A DNA stretch of 64,000 nucleotides. Source: Allobranchiibius sp. CTAmp26. GTDB taxonomy: Bacteria; Actinomycetota; Actinomycetes; Actinomycetales; Dermatophilaceae. Position 1 is the first letter of the stretch, and each line of letters opens with the position of its first letter. The notes beneath the pieces are model-generated. The model ran no database searches, was not told the origin of the DNA, and was given only the letters and a program-made list of their open reading frames with translations. A program made the position numbers and the translations under genes. Shown in pieces: positions 44,769-55,906 of the stretch. The stretch spans positions 62,001-126,000 of the forward strand of contig NZ_JAGEKR010000007.1 in assembly GCF_017565405.1 (NCBI RefSeq), read 5' to 3'.

Positions 44769-45850
44769 TCGGTGGATCGGACGCGCCCGTCCTGCAGACC
44801 GAGGACCTGAGCGTGGTGCACCGCACGCGCGGTGGCGGTATGTTCGACAGGGCCAGGGTCTACGCGCTCACATCGGCCGATGTGGCGATCCACGCCGGTG
44901 AGACGGTCGGCATCGTCGGCGAGTCCGGCTGCGGGAAGTCGACCCTGGCCAAGGCCATGGTCGGCCTGCAGGCACCCACGTCCGGTCGGTTGCTGTGGTC
45001 CGGCGAGGACGTGTGGGCGATGTCCGCGGCCCGCCGCCGCGCGACCCTGGGCCGCGGTGTCGGGATGATCTTCCAGGACCCCGCGGGTTCGCTGAATCGC
45101 CGGATGCCCGTCTCGCAGATCATCCGGGACCCGCTCGACGTGCACCGCTGGAAGACCGCGCGGGACCGGGGCGCCCGGGTCCGCAGTCTCATGGAGATGG
45201 TCGGGTTGCCGCAGTCCCTCGCGGGCGCGCTGCCCGGCCAACTGTCCGGCGGTCAGCGCCAACGCGTCTCGATCGCCCGGGCGCTCGCCATGGAGCCCTC
45301 GTTGATCGTGGCCGACGAGCCGACCAGCGCACTCGACGTCTCGGTGCGCGCGCAGATCCTCAACCTGCTGATGGATCTCAAGAACGAGCTCGGACTGTCG
45401 ATGGTGTTCGTGTCCCACGACATCCAGACCGTGAAACGGATCAGCGACCGCATCGTGACCATGTACCTCGGCCGGGTCGTGGAGGAGACACCCGCGGTGC
45501 TGCTGCCCGACGGCAGCCGGCACCCCTACACCCGGGCGCTCTTCTCGGCCACCCCCAGCCTGCTCGACGCCGTCGAGCCGATCCCCCTGACCGGGCCGGT
45601 GCCCTCGGCCACCGCGCCCCCGAGCGGGTGCCCGTTCCGGACCCGCTGCTGGCGGGCGGACGACGCGTGCGCACAGGACATGCCACCCGTGACGTCCGCA
45701 CCGGGCGGTCACCAGTTCCGTTGTCATCACCCGATTCCCGAAGGTACGTCGGCGCGCGCCGTGCTGCGCGACGCTCGCGACGCTCATCCAGCCCACCCTG
45801 CCCATCCAGCACACCCCGTCGCCTCTGTCGACGCCGACCAAGGAGCCTGA
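44765..45850 (+). CDS. ABC importer ATPase, DppF type
   Basis: 361 residues: Walker A GESGCGKST near 52, signature LSGGQRQRVS near 160, Walker B LIVADEPTS near 180, and the HPY motif GCPFRTRCWRADDAC near 290. It forms the second nucleotide-binding domain with the fused protein upstream. The end carries an odd run of His-Pro-Ala (AHPAHPAHP) not needed for the fold, perhaps a small in-frame repeat expansion. Start overlaps the fused gene by 4 nt. Confidence 0.93.
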   Translation: MIGGSDAPVLQTEDLSVVHRTRGGGMFDRARVYALTSADVAIHAGETVGIVGESGCGKSTLAKAMVGLQAPTSGRLLWSGEDVWAMSAARRRATLGRGVGMIFQDPAGSLNRRMPVSQIIRDPLDVHRWKTARDRGARVRSLMEMVGLPQSLAGALPGQLSGGQRQRVSIARALAMEPSLIVADEPTSALDVSVRAQILNLLMDLKNELGLSMVFVSHDIQTVKRISDRIVTMYLGRVVEETPAVLLPDGSRHPYTRALFSATPSLLDAVEPIPLTGPVPSATAPPSGCPFRTRCWRADDACAQDMPPVTSAPGGHQFRCHHPIPEGTSARAVLRDARDAHPAHPAHPAHPVASVDADQGA

Positions 45851-45856
45851 ATCGCC

Positions 45857-46795
45857 GTGCCCGACCTGACCCTCACCGGTGTCATCCCACCCGTCCTCAC
45901 CCCGCTCACCGACGACGGGGAGGTGGACGTCGCGTCGCTCGAACGGCTGGTGCAGCACCTGCTCGACGGCGGGGTCAGTGGCCTGTTCGCGCTCGGCAGC
46001 TCGGGCGAGACGGTGTTCCTCACCGACCCCCAGCGTGACCAGGCGCTGGAGGTCATCGTGAGGTCCGCGGCAGGCGCAGTGCCCGTCATCGCCGGGTGCA
46101 TCGAGCCGACGACGCCCCGGGTGATCCAGCGGGTGCGGGCCGCGGAGCGATTCGGGGTGGACGCGATCGTGGCGACCGCGCCCTTCTACGCGATCGTCGG
46201 ACCGCACGAGACCGAGCGTCACCTGCGCGCCGTCGGCGCCGCGTCCGACCTGCCGCTGCTCGCTTACGACATCCCGGTCTGCGTCGGACGCAAACTGCCC
46301 AACGACCTTCTGCTGCAGCTCGCTTCGGACGGTGTCCTCGCCGGTGTCAAGGACTCCAGCGGCGACGACGTCGCCTTCCGGCAGCTCGTGGTCGGACTCC
46401 AGGACCGGCAGGTGGAGGACTTCGCGACCCTGACCGGGCACGAGGTCGTCGTCGACGCGATGCTCCTGGCCGGAGCCACCGGGTCGGTGCCGGGTCTCGC
46501 CAACGTCGACCCCCACGGCTACGCGCGCCTGCACCGCGGCGCCGCCGACGGCGACTGGGACACCGCACACAAGGAGCAGGAGCGTCTGGTGCGCCTCTTC
46601 CGCATCGTCGACGCCGCCGACCCCGCCACCGCCGCGGGCGCGACCCGCGGGATCGGCGCGTTCAAGACCGCCCTGCATCTGCTGGGCGTCATCGACTCCC
46701 CCGCCGTCTCGCTGCCCATGCGGCGGTACGACGCCGCCGAGACCGGCCGGGTGCGCGAGCACCTCGAACGCGCGGGTCTGTCCGTCCGCCGATGA
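45857..46795 (+). CDS. nanA: N-acetylneuraminate lyase (DapA family)
   Basis: 312 residues, TIM barrel of the DHDPS/NAL family: GSSGETVFLT near the N-terminus, catalytic Tyr in LLAYDIPVCVG and Schiff-base Lys in AGVKDSSGD. Most NAL enzymes have YNIP rather than YDIP, so the local site differs slightly. With NanK and NanE directly downstream and a sialic-type importer upstream, cleavage of Neu5Ac to ManNAc and pyruvate is the best reading. GTG start; ATGA overlap with nanK. Confidence 0.85.
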   Translation: MPDLTLTGVIPPVLTPLTDDGEVDVASLERLVQHLLDGGVSGLFALGSSGETVFLTDPQRDQALEVIVRSAAGAVPVIAGCIEPTTPRVIQRVRAAERFGVDAIVATAPFYAIVGPHETERHLRAVGAASDLPLLAYDIPVCVGRKLPNDLLLQLASDGVLAGVKDSSGDDVAFRQLVVGLQDRQVEDFATLTGHEVVVDAMLLAGATGSVPGLANVDPHGYARLHRGAADGDWDTAHKEQERLVRLFRIVDAADPATAAGATRGIGAFKTALHLLGVIDSPAVSLPMRRYDAAETGRVREHLERAGLSVRR

Positions 46796-47727
46796 CGCGC
46801 ACTGCCCGGGCACAGGACGCCGTGGTCGGGGTGGACCTCGGGGGCACCAAGACCAATGCGGCGCTGATCGACCGGGAAGGACACATCCTGCGACGGGCGA
46901 CGTCGAGGACACCTGGGCGCGGCGGACCGGGAGAGATCGTCCGGACGGTCGGCCGGCTCGTCGAGCAGGTCGGCAGGCATGCTCATCCCCTCGGCGTCGG
47001 CGTCGGCAGCGCTGGCGTGATCGACCACGTGCGCGGTGAGGTGGTTTCGGCCACGAGCGTGCTGCGCGACTGGGCGGGTACGCCGATCCGCCAGGTGCTG
47101 GAGCAGTGGACCGGCCTGCCGGTGGTCGTCGACAACGACGTGCACACGCATGCGCTGGGCGAGCTCTGGCGCGGTCGCGCCCGCGAGGTGCACAGCATGC
47201 TGCTGGTGGCGGTGGGCACGGGCGTCGGCGCCTCCCTCGTCCTCGACGGCGAGGTCTGGCACGGTGCCCGCCACGTCGCCGGCCACCTGGGTCACATCGT
47301 CTCGGCGTACGCCGACGGGAGGCCATGCGTCTGCGGTGGGTGGGGACACCTGGAATCGGTCGCCTCCGGTCCTGCGATCTGCGCCGAGGTCGCCCGCCAG
47401 ACGGGCGAGCCGGTCGACCGACTGCAGGACGTGGTCCACGCGGCCGACGCGGGATCGGCCATCGAGACCGACGCCTTGCGCCAGGGTGCGCTGGCTCTCG
47501 GTGTCGCCGTGGGCGGTGTCGTGAATCTGCTCGACCCGCAGCTGGTCGTCGTCACCGGAGGCGTAACCGGTGCCGGCCCGTCGTGGTGGACGGCGATGGA
47601 TCGCGCGCTGCGGGCCGAACTCCTGCCGGCGACCCGCGACGTACCCGTGCTCGACAGCGAGCTCGGCGCCGACGCCGCGCTCCTCGGCGCGGCCCGCATG
47701 GCCTTCGAGAGGACGTCCCGTGTCTGA
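46792..47727 (+). CDS. nanK: ROK-family sugar kinase, probable N-acetylmannosamine kinase
   Basis: 311 residues. ATP/sugar motifs are VGVDLGGTKTNAALID, VVDNDVHTHALGEL (catalytic Asp) and VGTGVGASLVLDG. The ROK zinc site reads CVCGGWGHLES where most members have C-x-C-G-x2-G-C-x-E, so the third Cys is His. It should phosphorylate ManNAc to ManNAc-6-P between NanA and NanE. It overlaps nanE by 8 nt. Confidence 0.87.
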   Translation: MTRTARAQDAVVGVDLGGTKTNAALIDREGHILRRATSRTPGRGGPGEIVRTVGRLVEQVGRHAHPLGVGVGSAGVIDHVRGEVVSATSVLRDWAGTPIRQVLEQWTGLPVVVDNDVHTHALGELWRGRAREVHSMLLVAVGTGVGASLVLDGEVWHGARHVAGHLGHIVSAYADGRPCVCGGWGHLESVASGPAICAEVARQTGEPVDRLQDVVHAADAGSAIETDALRQGALALGVAVGGVVNLLDPQLVVVTGGVTGAGPSWWTAMDRALRAELLPATRDVPVLDSELGADAALLGAARMAFERTSRV

Positions 47728-48421
47728 CCTGATGGAGCGACTACGTGGGCGCCTCGTCGTGTCCTGCCAGGCCTATCCCGGCGAGCCGATGCGGGATCCG
47801 CGCACCATGACCCAGATCGCGCAGGCCGCGGTCGCCGGCGGTGCGGCGGCGATCCGTGCTCAGGGCATCGAGGACCTGGCCTCGATCGTGGCTGCTGTGG
47901 ACGTCCCCGTCATCGGCCTGTGGAAGGACGGCGATGCGACGGTCTACATCACCCCCACCCTCGATCACGCGCTGGCCGTCGCCGCCACCGGGTCGCACAT
48001 CGTCGCGATCGACGGGACCGGTCAGGAGAGACCGGACGGCCGCAGCCTCGCGCAGACGATCGAGGCCCTGCACGAGCGGACCACCGCCCTGGTCATGGCC
48101 GACTGCTCGACGCTCGAGGAGGGCCGGGCCGCTGCCGATTGCGGCGCCGACCTGGTGGGGACCACCCTCGCCGGGTACACGTCGTACACGCACAGGACGC
48201 CCGGTCCCGATATCGAACTCGTCAGGACGCTCGTCGACGCCGTCGAGGTCCCGGTGATCTGCGAGGGGCGCGTCCACTCCCCCGCTCAGGCGGCGCAGGC
48301 CATCGAGGCCGGCGCCTTCGCGGTGGTCGTGGGCACGGCCATCACCCACCCGCAGACCATCACGGGCTGGTTCGATCACGCCGTCCGGGACGCAGCGGAG
48401 TCCGTGGTCTGCGGCGAGTAG
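47720..48421 (+). CDS. nanE: N-acetylmannosamine-6-phosphate 2-epimerase
   Basis: 233 residues, TIM barrel with NanE blocks: LVVSCQAYPGEPM, AIRAQG, VIGLWKD (Lys), ADCSTLEEG, GTTLAGYT and VICEGRVHSP. It converts ManNAc-6-P to GlcNAc-6-P, the substrate of NagA. GTG 47720 follows GAGAGGA and overlaps the nanK end. Last gene of the importer-nan operon; converges with purU. Confidence 0.93.
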   Translation: MSDLMERLRGRLVVSCQAYPGEPMRDPRTMTQIAQAAVAGGAAAIRAQGIEDLASIVAAVDVPVIGLWKDGDATVYITPTLDHALAVAATGSHIVAIDGTGQERPDGRSLAQTIEALHERTTALVMADCSTLEEGRAAADCGADLVGTTLAGYTSYTHRTPGPDIELVRTLVDAVEVPVICEGRVHSPAQAAQAIEAGAFAVVVGTAITHPQTITGWFDHAVRDAAESVVCGE

Positions 48422-48514
48422 CACCGGGCGGCGGGCCGATCGGCCGCGTGGACCCTAGATGGCGACACGAGCGACGCCCGAGCCTCGAACCCGAACGGTG
48501 TGGCATTCGCTGTC

Positions 48515-49412
<898 letters not shown>

Positions 49413-49423
<11 letters not shown>

Positions 49424-50810
49424 TGACGTTCACCGCCAGACCTCCACGAGATGTCTCCTTGTACTTGTCCTTCATGTCGGCGCCCGTCTCCCGCATCGTC
49501 GCGATGGCGTCGTCGAGGCGCACCCGGTGCTCTCCGTCACCCTGCAGGGCGAGCCGCGCTGCGTTGATCGCCTTGACCGACGCGATGGCGTTGCGTTCGA
49601 TGCACGGCACCTGCACCAGGCCGCCGACCGGATCGCAGGTCAGCCCGAGGTTGTGCTCGATGCCGATCTCCGCGGCGTTCTCCACCTGTGCGGGGCTCCC
49701 TCCGAGGACGGCGCACAGCGCACCGGCAGCCATCGAGCACGCCGACCCCACCTCGCCCTGGCACCCGACCTCGGCACCCGAGATCGAGGCGCCCTCCTTG
49801 TAGAGGATGCCGATGGCGGCCGCCGTCAGCAGGAAGGTGACGACGGAGTCGTCGTCCGCTCCGTCGACGAATCGGGTGAGGTAGTGCAGCACCGCCGGCA
49901 CGATCCCGGCAGCTCCGTTGGTGGGTGCGGTCACCACGCGGCCGCCGGACGCGTTCTCCTCGTTGACCGCCAGCGCGTAGAGGTTGACCCACTCCATCGC
50001 CCACAGGGGGTCTCGGGGGTTGCCGGGCTCGACGTTCGCCAGAGCCTCCTGCTCGCGCAGTCGCAGACGCAGCCGCGGTGCCCGCCGACGCACCTGCAAC
50101 CGGCCGGGCAGGAGGTCCGCCTCGCGCGTGCAGCCCTGCTCGACGCATTCCTGCATCACGTCCCAGATGTGCAGCAGCGCCGCGCGGGTCTGCGAAGCTG
50201 CGCGGAACGCCGCCTCGTTCGCCGACATCACGTCGGCGATGGATCCCCCGACGTCCGCGCAGGCCTTCAGAAGGTCGGTCGCCGTGCGGAACGGGTAGGG
50301 CACGACGACATCGTCGCCGGCTGCGGACGCCAGGTCGTCATCCTTCACTTGGATGACGAATCCCCCTCCGACGGAGTAGAACTCGCTTTCCAGAAGCACG
50401 TCTCCCGAGGTGTCGCGGGCATGGAAGCGCAGCCCGTTGGGGTGCCGCGGCAGCGCCTTCAGGTGCATGGTGAGATCCGTCGAGGGATCGAAGTCGATCG
50501 CGTGCGTCGAACCCAGTCGCAGCCGATGGCTCCGGCCGATCTCGTCGACGCGCACCGAGGCCGCCTCGACGTCGATCGACTCCGGATCGCAGCCCTCCAG
50601 CCCGAGCAGCACTGCCCGGTCGGTGCCGTGCCCGACGCCCGTTGCCGCCAGCGACCCGAAGAGCTCCACGGTGACTGCCCCGACCCGTTCCAGGTCGCCG
50701 TCCTTCACCAACTGGTCCACGAACAGCTTCGCGGCACGCATCGGCCCGACAGTGTGGGAGGAGGAGGGACCGATCCCGACCGAGAAGAGGTCCAGCGCGG
50801 ACAGAGCCAT
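49413..50810 (-). CDS. sdaA: L-serine ammonia-lyase, iron-sulfur type
   Basis: 465 residues, single-chain SdaA: N-terminal part with [17 protein letters not shown]-terminal part with [14 protein letters not shown] and the three 4Fe-4S cysteines in [24 protein letters not shown] and VQVPCIERN. It converts serine to pyruvate and ammonia. Here it drains the serine made by GlyA from sarcosine-derived glycine and methylene-THF. TGATG junction with soxG upstream. Confidence 0.95.
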
Positions 50811-51418
50811 CAGCGGTACTCGCGCATGCCGTCGAGCAGCCACCGCGCGACGTGCACGGCGAACGACGCGCGCGGCATGACCCGCCAGGTGCCGACGTCG
50901 GTGCGCCACACGATCACGCCGACCGACTCCAGGAGGGTGGCCACCGCATGCCCGACCGGGAACGCCTGAGGGTCCAGGTCGAGCCGGCAGGACTTGTCCA
51001 GCACGTCCTGGGCATGTGGACCGGACAGCTCCAGGGTGGTGCGGTTGGCCGACAGGTCGACCACCTGACCCGGCAGCTCACCGAGCGCGGTGACCAGTTC
51101 GGCGGTGAGCGCGGCGGGGTCCAGACCGCCGTCGCGTTCGTCCGGTGCCAGGACCAGGTACTCGTCCGGCCCGAGCCACAGCGTCGAGCGCCCGGCCGGT
51201 AGCGCGGTGACCTGTCCGACGCCGGCGGGCAACGGCCCGGCCAGCGCCGCCTCGAGGGCGGCGGCCGAGGGACTGCCCGGTCGGACGCGCAGTCCGATCT
51301 GAGCGAGAAAGGGCACCTCGTGCAGCTGCACGCCGGCACCGCTGCCGTGCTCCAACTCCTCGGTGAGCGCGTGCAGCGGGCTGCGCCGCCGCTCCAGGAC
51401 ACTGCTTCGATCAACCAT
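50810..51418 (-). CDS. soxG: Sarcosine oxidase gamma subunit
   Basis: 202 residues with the SoxG pattern: [10 protein letters not shown] at the start, [11 protein letters not shown] in the middle and [20 protein letters not shown] then [13 protein letters not shown]. It is the third-largest of the four subunits and packs against alpha. ATG 51418 overlaps the soxA stop by 8 nt; a longer open frame upstream is within soxA. Confidence 0.9.
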   Translation of the reverse strand: MVDRSSVLERRRSPLHALTEELEHGSGAGVQLHEVPFLAQIGLRVRPGSPSAAALEAALAGPLPAGVGQVTALPAGRSTLWLGPDEYLVLAPDERDGGLDPAALTAELVTALGELPGQVVDLSANRTTLELSGPHAQDVLDKSCRLDLDPQAFPVGHAVATLLESVGVIVWRTDVGTWRVMPRASFAVHVARWLLDGMREYR

Positions 51419-54344
51419 CGCGTCGAGTTCCTTCCTTGTCGTAGACCACGGCGTCCCCGATCTCGACCGGCACGAAGCGTCCACCGAAGGACGCCACGGC
51501 CTGCTGGCCGACGCGGTCGCGGCCGTCCTTGACGAGCGCGAGCGCGAAACTGCGACCGATGGCCTGGCTGTGGTAGCTGGAGGTGACGTGCCCGATCATC
51601 GGGATCGGCATCCGGGCGGGCCCGTCCAGTGGTCCTTCTGGTGCCGCAGCCTGCTCGATGACCTGGCTGCCCTCCGGCAGCCGCAGCGTCGTGTCCAACG
51701 GGAGCAGGCTCACGAGCTGCTTACGACCCGTGGCGTTGTGCGAGGCCCGTTCGTACGAGCGCTTTCCCACGAACTCCTTCTTCGTGGACACCACCCAGCT
51801 CATCCCGAGGTCCTGCGGTGTCACGGTGCCGTCGGTGTCCTGGCCGACGATGGGATACGCCTTCTCGGCCCGCAGCACGTGCATCGTCTCGGTGCCGTAC
51901 GGCGTGATCCCCAGCGACTCGCCCGCGGCGGACACGTCGTCCCACAGGCTCTGGCCGTACCAGCCGGAGACGTTGATCTCGAAGGCGAGCTCACCGGAGA
52001 ACGTCACCCGGGCGATGCGGGCCGGGATCCCACTCGCCAGGGTCGTGTCGCGGAAGGCCATGAACTCGAAACCCTCCTTGGACACGTCCAGGTCCGGAGC
52101 CAGCGCGGCGACGACCTGCCGCGACCGCGGTCCGACCACGGCGATCGTGGTCCACTGCTCGGTCACCGAGGTGAACCAGACGTCCAGGTCGGGCCACTCG
52201 GTCTGGGACCACTCCTCGAGCCACTCCAGGACCCGTGCGGCGCCGCCGGTGGTCGTGGTCATGACGAATCTGTCGTCGGCGAGCCGGAAGGTGACCCCGT
52301 CGTCGAAGACCATCCCGTCGGGGCGGCACATCACGCCGTACCGCTGCTTGCCGACGGCCAGCTTCGCGAACGCGTTGGTGTAGATCCTGTTCAGGAACGT
52401 CGCCGCGTCCGCACCGCGCACCTCGATCTTGCCCAAGGTGGTGGCATCCATGTACGCGACGTTCTCCCGCGCCGCGCGGCACTCGCGGGCCACCGCGGCG
52501 TCCATGTCCTCACCGTGTCGCGCGAAGTACCAGGCGCGTTTCCACTGGCCCACGTCCTCGAACCGCGCTCCCAGCTCGACCTGCCGGCCGTGGCTCGGGG
52601 TGAGCCGGGCCGGGTCGTAGAGCTGCCCGCGCGAGCGTCCGGCGAGGGCCACGAAGGCGACCGGTGTGAACGGTGCGCGGAACGTCGTCGTACCGAGGGC
52701 GCCCGGCGAGGGCCGCATCGATGCGTTGGTCGCACGACCACCCTCGTTCACCTCGCCGTCCTCCGCGCCGTCGCCGACGACCTGGCCGGGTTGGCCCGCG
52801 GGCACGGCGGCCATGTCCGGTGCGGACAGCAGCTGGGTGAGCAGGCCGATGGTGAGGACTCCACCGATCTTGCCCTGGTCCAGGCCGGTGCTGATGGAGG
52901 TGTAGCGCTTCACGTGCTCGACCGAGCGCATGCCCGCGCCCACGGCGCGCACGACGTCGGCCGCGGTGTTGTCTCGTTGCGGGTCGACGAAGTGGGTGGC
53001 GAGATCACCGTGCGGGCCGGGGACGAGCCACAGGTCCGCGGTGGCGCCGGCGCGGTCGGCCCGTTCACCGGCGTGCACCGGTGACACCTCGTCGGCCCCA
53101 GCAGCGGCGCCTTCGCTCAGGCACCCTTCGGTCCAGCTCGTCCCCAGCACGGCACCGGCCAGCGCCTGCCGGGCGACGGGCGCGGTGGGCACGAAGCCGA
53201 CGAGGCGTTCGTCCCAGCGCAAAGCGCCCTGGCGTTGCGAGTGCAGGCTGACGTTGGGCGACCATCCTCCGGACACGGCGAGCAGGTCACACTCCAGCTC
53301 CTGGGGCACCACGTCGCTGCCGTCGGCCGACGCGATCCGTACGCCGGTGACCACCTCGTCGCCGAGGGTCTCGACCACCACCATGCCGAAGCGCACGTCG
53401 ACAGCGGGCGGCAGCTGGCACCCCGCCGACGGGCGGGCATCCAGCACGGTGACCGTGGCGCCGACGGCGGCGAGATCTGCCGCCACCGGGTACGCCGAGT
53501 CGTTCGTCGTGAAGACCACGACCCGTTCGCCGACGAGCACCCCGAAGCGACCCAGATACGCCTGCGCCGCCGAGGCGAGCATCACCCCGGGCCGGTCGTT
53601 GCCGGCGAAGATCAGCGAACGTTCGAAGGAGCCGGTCGCGAGGACCACGCGGCCGACGATCAGGTGCCACACCCGCTGGCGCGACATCCCCTCGGTCGTC
53701 AGGTGACCGGTGCGCTTCTCCAAGGCCACCAAGTAGTTGTTGTCGTAACTGCCGAAGACGCTGGTACGCAACAGGATCCGGCAATTGGGTGCCGCTTCCA
53801 GCTCGGCACGCACCTGCTGCACCCACTCGTGTGCCGGTCGTCCTTCGACCTGCTCACCGGGCCTTCCGAGCAGGCTCCCGCCGAGGGCGAAGTCCTGTTC
53901 GAGCAGCGTGACCCGGACACCGGTGGCCACGGCGGCCCGCGCCGCGCTCAGCCCGGCGGGACCGGCGCCCACGATCGCCACGTCGGTGTGCACGTGCATG
54001 TGGTCGTACTCGGCGTCGTCCACCGACTGGTCGAGCGTGCCGATGCCGTCCTCCCACGTCATCTGCAGGTCGTCGGCGAGCTCCAGCGTGGTTGCCGGCA
54101 GCATCGACTCCCCGTACCCGCCCTCGACCCGGACGAAGGCGTTGGGCTCCTCCACCCCACAGGTCATCACCCCGCGAGGTCGCCGCAGGTAGATCGAGTC
54201 ACCAACGCGCGCAATGCCGTTGGCGAGCGCGGCGGACGCCACGGTGTCACCGGCGAATCCGGCGTACGTGGTGGAGCCCAGCGTGAACTTGATGGTCTCG
54301 TCACGGCCGATCAAGCCGCCCGTGGCAAGTCGTCGAGAGGTCAT
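51411..54344 (-). CDS. soxA: Sarcosine oxidase alpha subunit
   Basis: 977 residues, normal for SoxA. N-terminal region (about 1-105) has a ferredoxin-like fold without the Fe-S cysteines; a dinucleotide domain follows with VAIVGAGPAGLSAARAA near 128; the C-terminal 380 residues are a glycine-cleavage T-protein-like folate domain (GRSRGQLYDPARLTPSHGRQ region to the end, with LAFEINVSGWYG). It holds NAD and hands the one-carbon unit to tetrahydrofolate. Start ATG 54344, 4 nt after soxD. Confidence 0.96.
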   Translation of the reverse strand: MTSRRLATGGLIGRDETIKFTLGSTTYAGFAGDTVASAALANGIARVGDSIYLRRPRGVMTCGVEEPNAFVRVEGGYGESMLPATTLELADDLQMTWEDGIGTLDQSVDDAEYDHMHVHTDVAIVGAGPAGLSAARAAVATGVRVTLLEQDFALGGSLLGRPGEQVEGRPAHEWVQQVRAELEAAPNCRILLRTSVFGSYDNNYLVALEKRTGHLTTEGMSRQRVWHLIVGRVVLATGSFERSLIFAGNDRPGVMLASAAQAYLGRFGVLVGERVVVFTTNDSAYPVAADLAAVGATVTVLDARPSAGCQLPPAVDVRFGMVVVETLGDEVVTGVRIASADGSDVVPQELECDLLAVSGGWSPNVSLHSQRQGALRWDERLVGFVPTAPVARQALAGAVLGTSWTEGCLSEGAAAGADEVSPVHAGERADRAGATADLWLVPGPHGDLATHFVDPQRDNTAADVVRAVGAGMRSVEHVKRYTSISTGLDQGKIGGVLTIGLLTQLLSAPDMAAVPAGQPGQVVGDGAEDGEVNEGGRATNASMRPSPGALGTTTFRAPFTPVAFVALAGRSRGQLYDPARLTPSHGRQVELGARFEDVGQWKRAWYFARHGEDMDAAVARECRAARENVAYMDATTLGKIEVRGADAATFLNRIYTNAFAKLAVGKQRYGVMCRPDGMVFDDGVTFRLADDRFVMTTTTGGAARVLEWLEEWSQTEWPDLDVWFTSVTEQWTTIAVVGPRSRQVVAALAPDLDVSKEGFEFMAFRDTTLASGIPARIARVTFSGELAFEINVSGWYGQSLWDDVSAAGESLGITPYGTETMHVLRAEKAYPIVGQDTDGTVTPQDLGMSWVVSTKKEFVGKRSYERASHNATGRKQLVSLLPLDTTLRLPEGSQVIEQAAAPEGPLDGPARMPIPMIGHVTSSYHSQAIGRSFALALVKDGRDRVGQQAVASFGGRFVPVEIGDAVVYDKEGTRRDG

Positions 54345-54347
54345 CCC

Positions 54348-54662
54348 TCACTCCTTCGCAGTCGTGGTCGGAGCGAGCGGACCGCCGTGCGGCGCCGGCC
54401 GTGGATCGCTCGGCAGGTAGGTCGCGGTGATCTCGTAGGTGCGGGTGTCGCGAACCGCGTTGAACCACTTGCGACAACCGGCGCTGTGCACCCAGCGCTC
54501 GCTGTAGAGACCCTTGGGGTTGTCTCGGTAGAAGAGGTACTGCGCCCATTCGGCGTCGGTCAGCGCCGACGGGTCCTCGGGGTAGGCCACGTGGGCCTGC
54601 CCGCCGTACCCGTACTCGTCCTCGGTGCGCGGCCCGCAATGCGGGCAGTCGATGATCAGCAT
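54348..54662 (-). CDS. soxD: Sarcosine oxidase delta subunit
   Basis: 104 residues. The zinc ligands known from solved heterotetrameric enzymes are all present at the same numbers: Cys6 and Cys9 in CPHCG, His59 and Cys63 in VHSAGC. The tail is Pro-rich. It stabilises the complex. Order B-D-A-G is the usual one. Confidence 0.95.
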   Translation of the reverse strand: MLIIDCPHCGPRTEDEYGYGGQAHVAYPEDPSALTDAEWAQYLFYRDNPKGLYSERWVHSAGCRKWFNAVRDTRTYEITATYLPSDPRPAPHGGPLAPTTTAKE

Positions 54663-54676
54663 CGGTCGTCCTCCGG

Positions 54677-55897
54677 TCAGTGGGCCACGGCTGCGGCGCC
54701 GTGTTCGTCGATCAGGGCACCGGTCTCGAACCGGTCCAGGGCGAACGGCTCGTTCAACGGGTGCGGTGCGTTGTTCGCGATGGTGTGCGCGAACGCCGTG
54801 CCGGCGCCCGGCACCGCCTTGAATCCGCCGGTGCCCCAGCCGCAGTTGACGTACATCCCCTCGACGGGCGTGAGGCCGACGATGGGCGAGGCGTCCAGGG
54901 TGACGTCGACGATCCCGCCCCAGGTGCGCAGCAGGTGCGCGCGGGAGAACGCGGGGAAGAGTTCGACCGCCGCCGACATCTGCTGCTCGATGACGTGGAA
55001 CGAGCCGCGCTGTCCGTAGCCGTTGTACGGGTCGACGCCCGCGCCCATCACCAGTTCGCCCTTGTGCGCTTGCGAGACGTAGACGTGCACGTGGTTCGAC
55101 ATGACCACCGTCGGATGGATGATGTCGTGCAGTTCGGAGACCAGGGCCTGCAGGGGATGGGACTGGATCGGCACCCGGAAGCCCGCCATCTCGGTGAGCA
55201 CCGAGGTGTGACCGGCCGCCGCGAGCGCGACCCGGCCCGCGTGGATCGTGCCGCGATTGGTGTGCACGCCGGTCACCCGGCCGTGATCCATCTCGAATCC
55301 GGTGACCTCGCAGTTCTGGATGAGGTCGACGCCCATGTCGCTGGCGCGGCGGGCATAGGCCCAGGCCACCCAGTCGTGCTTGGCGATGCCGGCCCGCGGC
55401 TGGTACGTCGCGCCCATCACCGGGTAGCGGATGTCCTGCCCGATGTTGATGATCGGGCACAACTCCTTGACCTGCTCGGGCGTGATCCATTCGGCGTCGA
55501 TGCCGTTCAAGCGGTTGGCCTCGACACGGCGTACGGAGTCGCGCTCGTCCTGCAGGGTGTGCGCGAGGTTCATCACGCCCCGCTGGGAGAAGAAGATGTC
55601 GTAGTCGAGCTCGTCCTCCAGTCCCTCCCACAGCTTGAGTGACTGCTCGTACATCGCGGCCGACTCGTCCCACAGGTAGTTGCTGCGGATGATCGTGGTG
55701 TTGCGGGCCATGTTGCCGCCGGCGAGCCAGCCGCGTTCGAGGACGGCGATCCGGGTGATGCCGTGGTTCTTGGCCAGGTAGTAGGCCGTGGCCAGCCCGT
55801 GACCGCCGCCTCCGACGATGATCACGTCGTACATGGAGCTCGGCTCGGGGTTGTGCCACAGGAATTCGGGGTGTTCGGGCAGGTCGCGCTGCTTCAT
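54677..55897 (-). CDS. soxB: Sarcosine oxidase beta subunit
   Basis: 406 residues of the DAO fold. The FAD motif is [19 protein letters not shown]; His174 in RAGIAKHDW corresponds to the histidine that carries covalent FMN in this enzyme family. It oxidises sarcosine to glycine with release of a methyl group as the methylene unit. Placed 9 nt after glyA, before soxD. Confidence 0.96.
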   Translation of the reverse strand: MKQRDLPEHPEFLWHNPEPSSMYDVIIVGGGGHGLATAYYLAKNHGITRIAVLERGWLAGGNMARNTTIIRSNYLWDESAAMYEQSLKLWEGLEDELDYDIFFSQRGVMNLAHTLQDERDSVRRVEANRLNGIDAEWITPEQVKELCPIINIGQDIRYPVMGATYQPRAGIAKHDWVAWAYARRASDMGVDLIQNCEVTGFEMDHGRVTGVHTNRGTIHAGRVALAAAGHTSVLTEMAGFRVPIQSHPLQALVSELHDIIHPTVVMSNHVHVYVSQAHKGELVMGAGVDPYNGYGQRGSFHVIEQQMSAAVELFPAFSRAHLLRTWGGIVDVTLDASPIVGLTPVEGMYVNCGWGTGGFKAVPGAGTAFAHTIANNAPHPLNEPFALDRFETGALIDEHGAAAVAH

Positions 55898-55906
55898 CCG
55901 TGCTCC

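Noticed and set aside
48422-48514. Terminator between nanE and purU
   Set aside because: Only a short GGCCGATCGGCC self-complement is seen, too weak to call.
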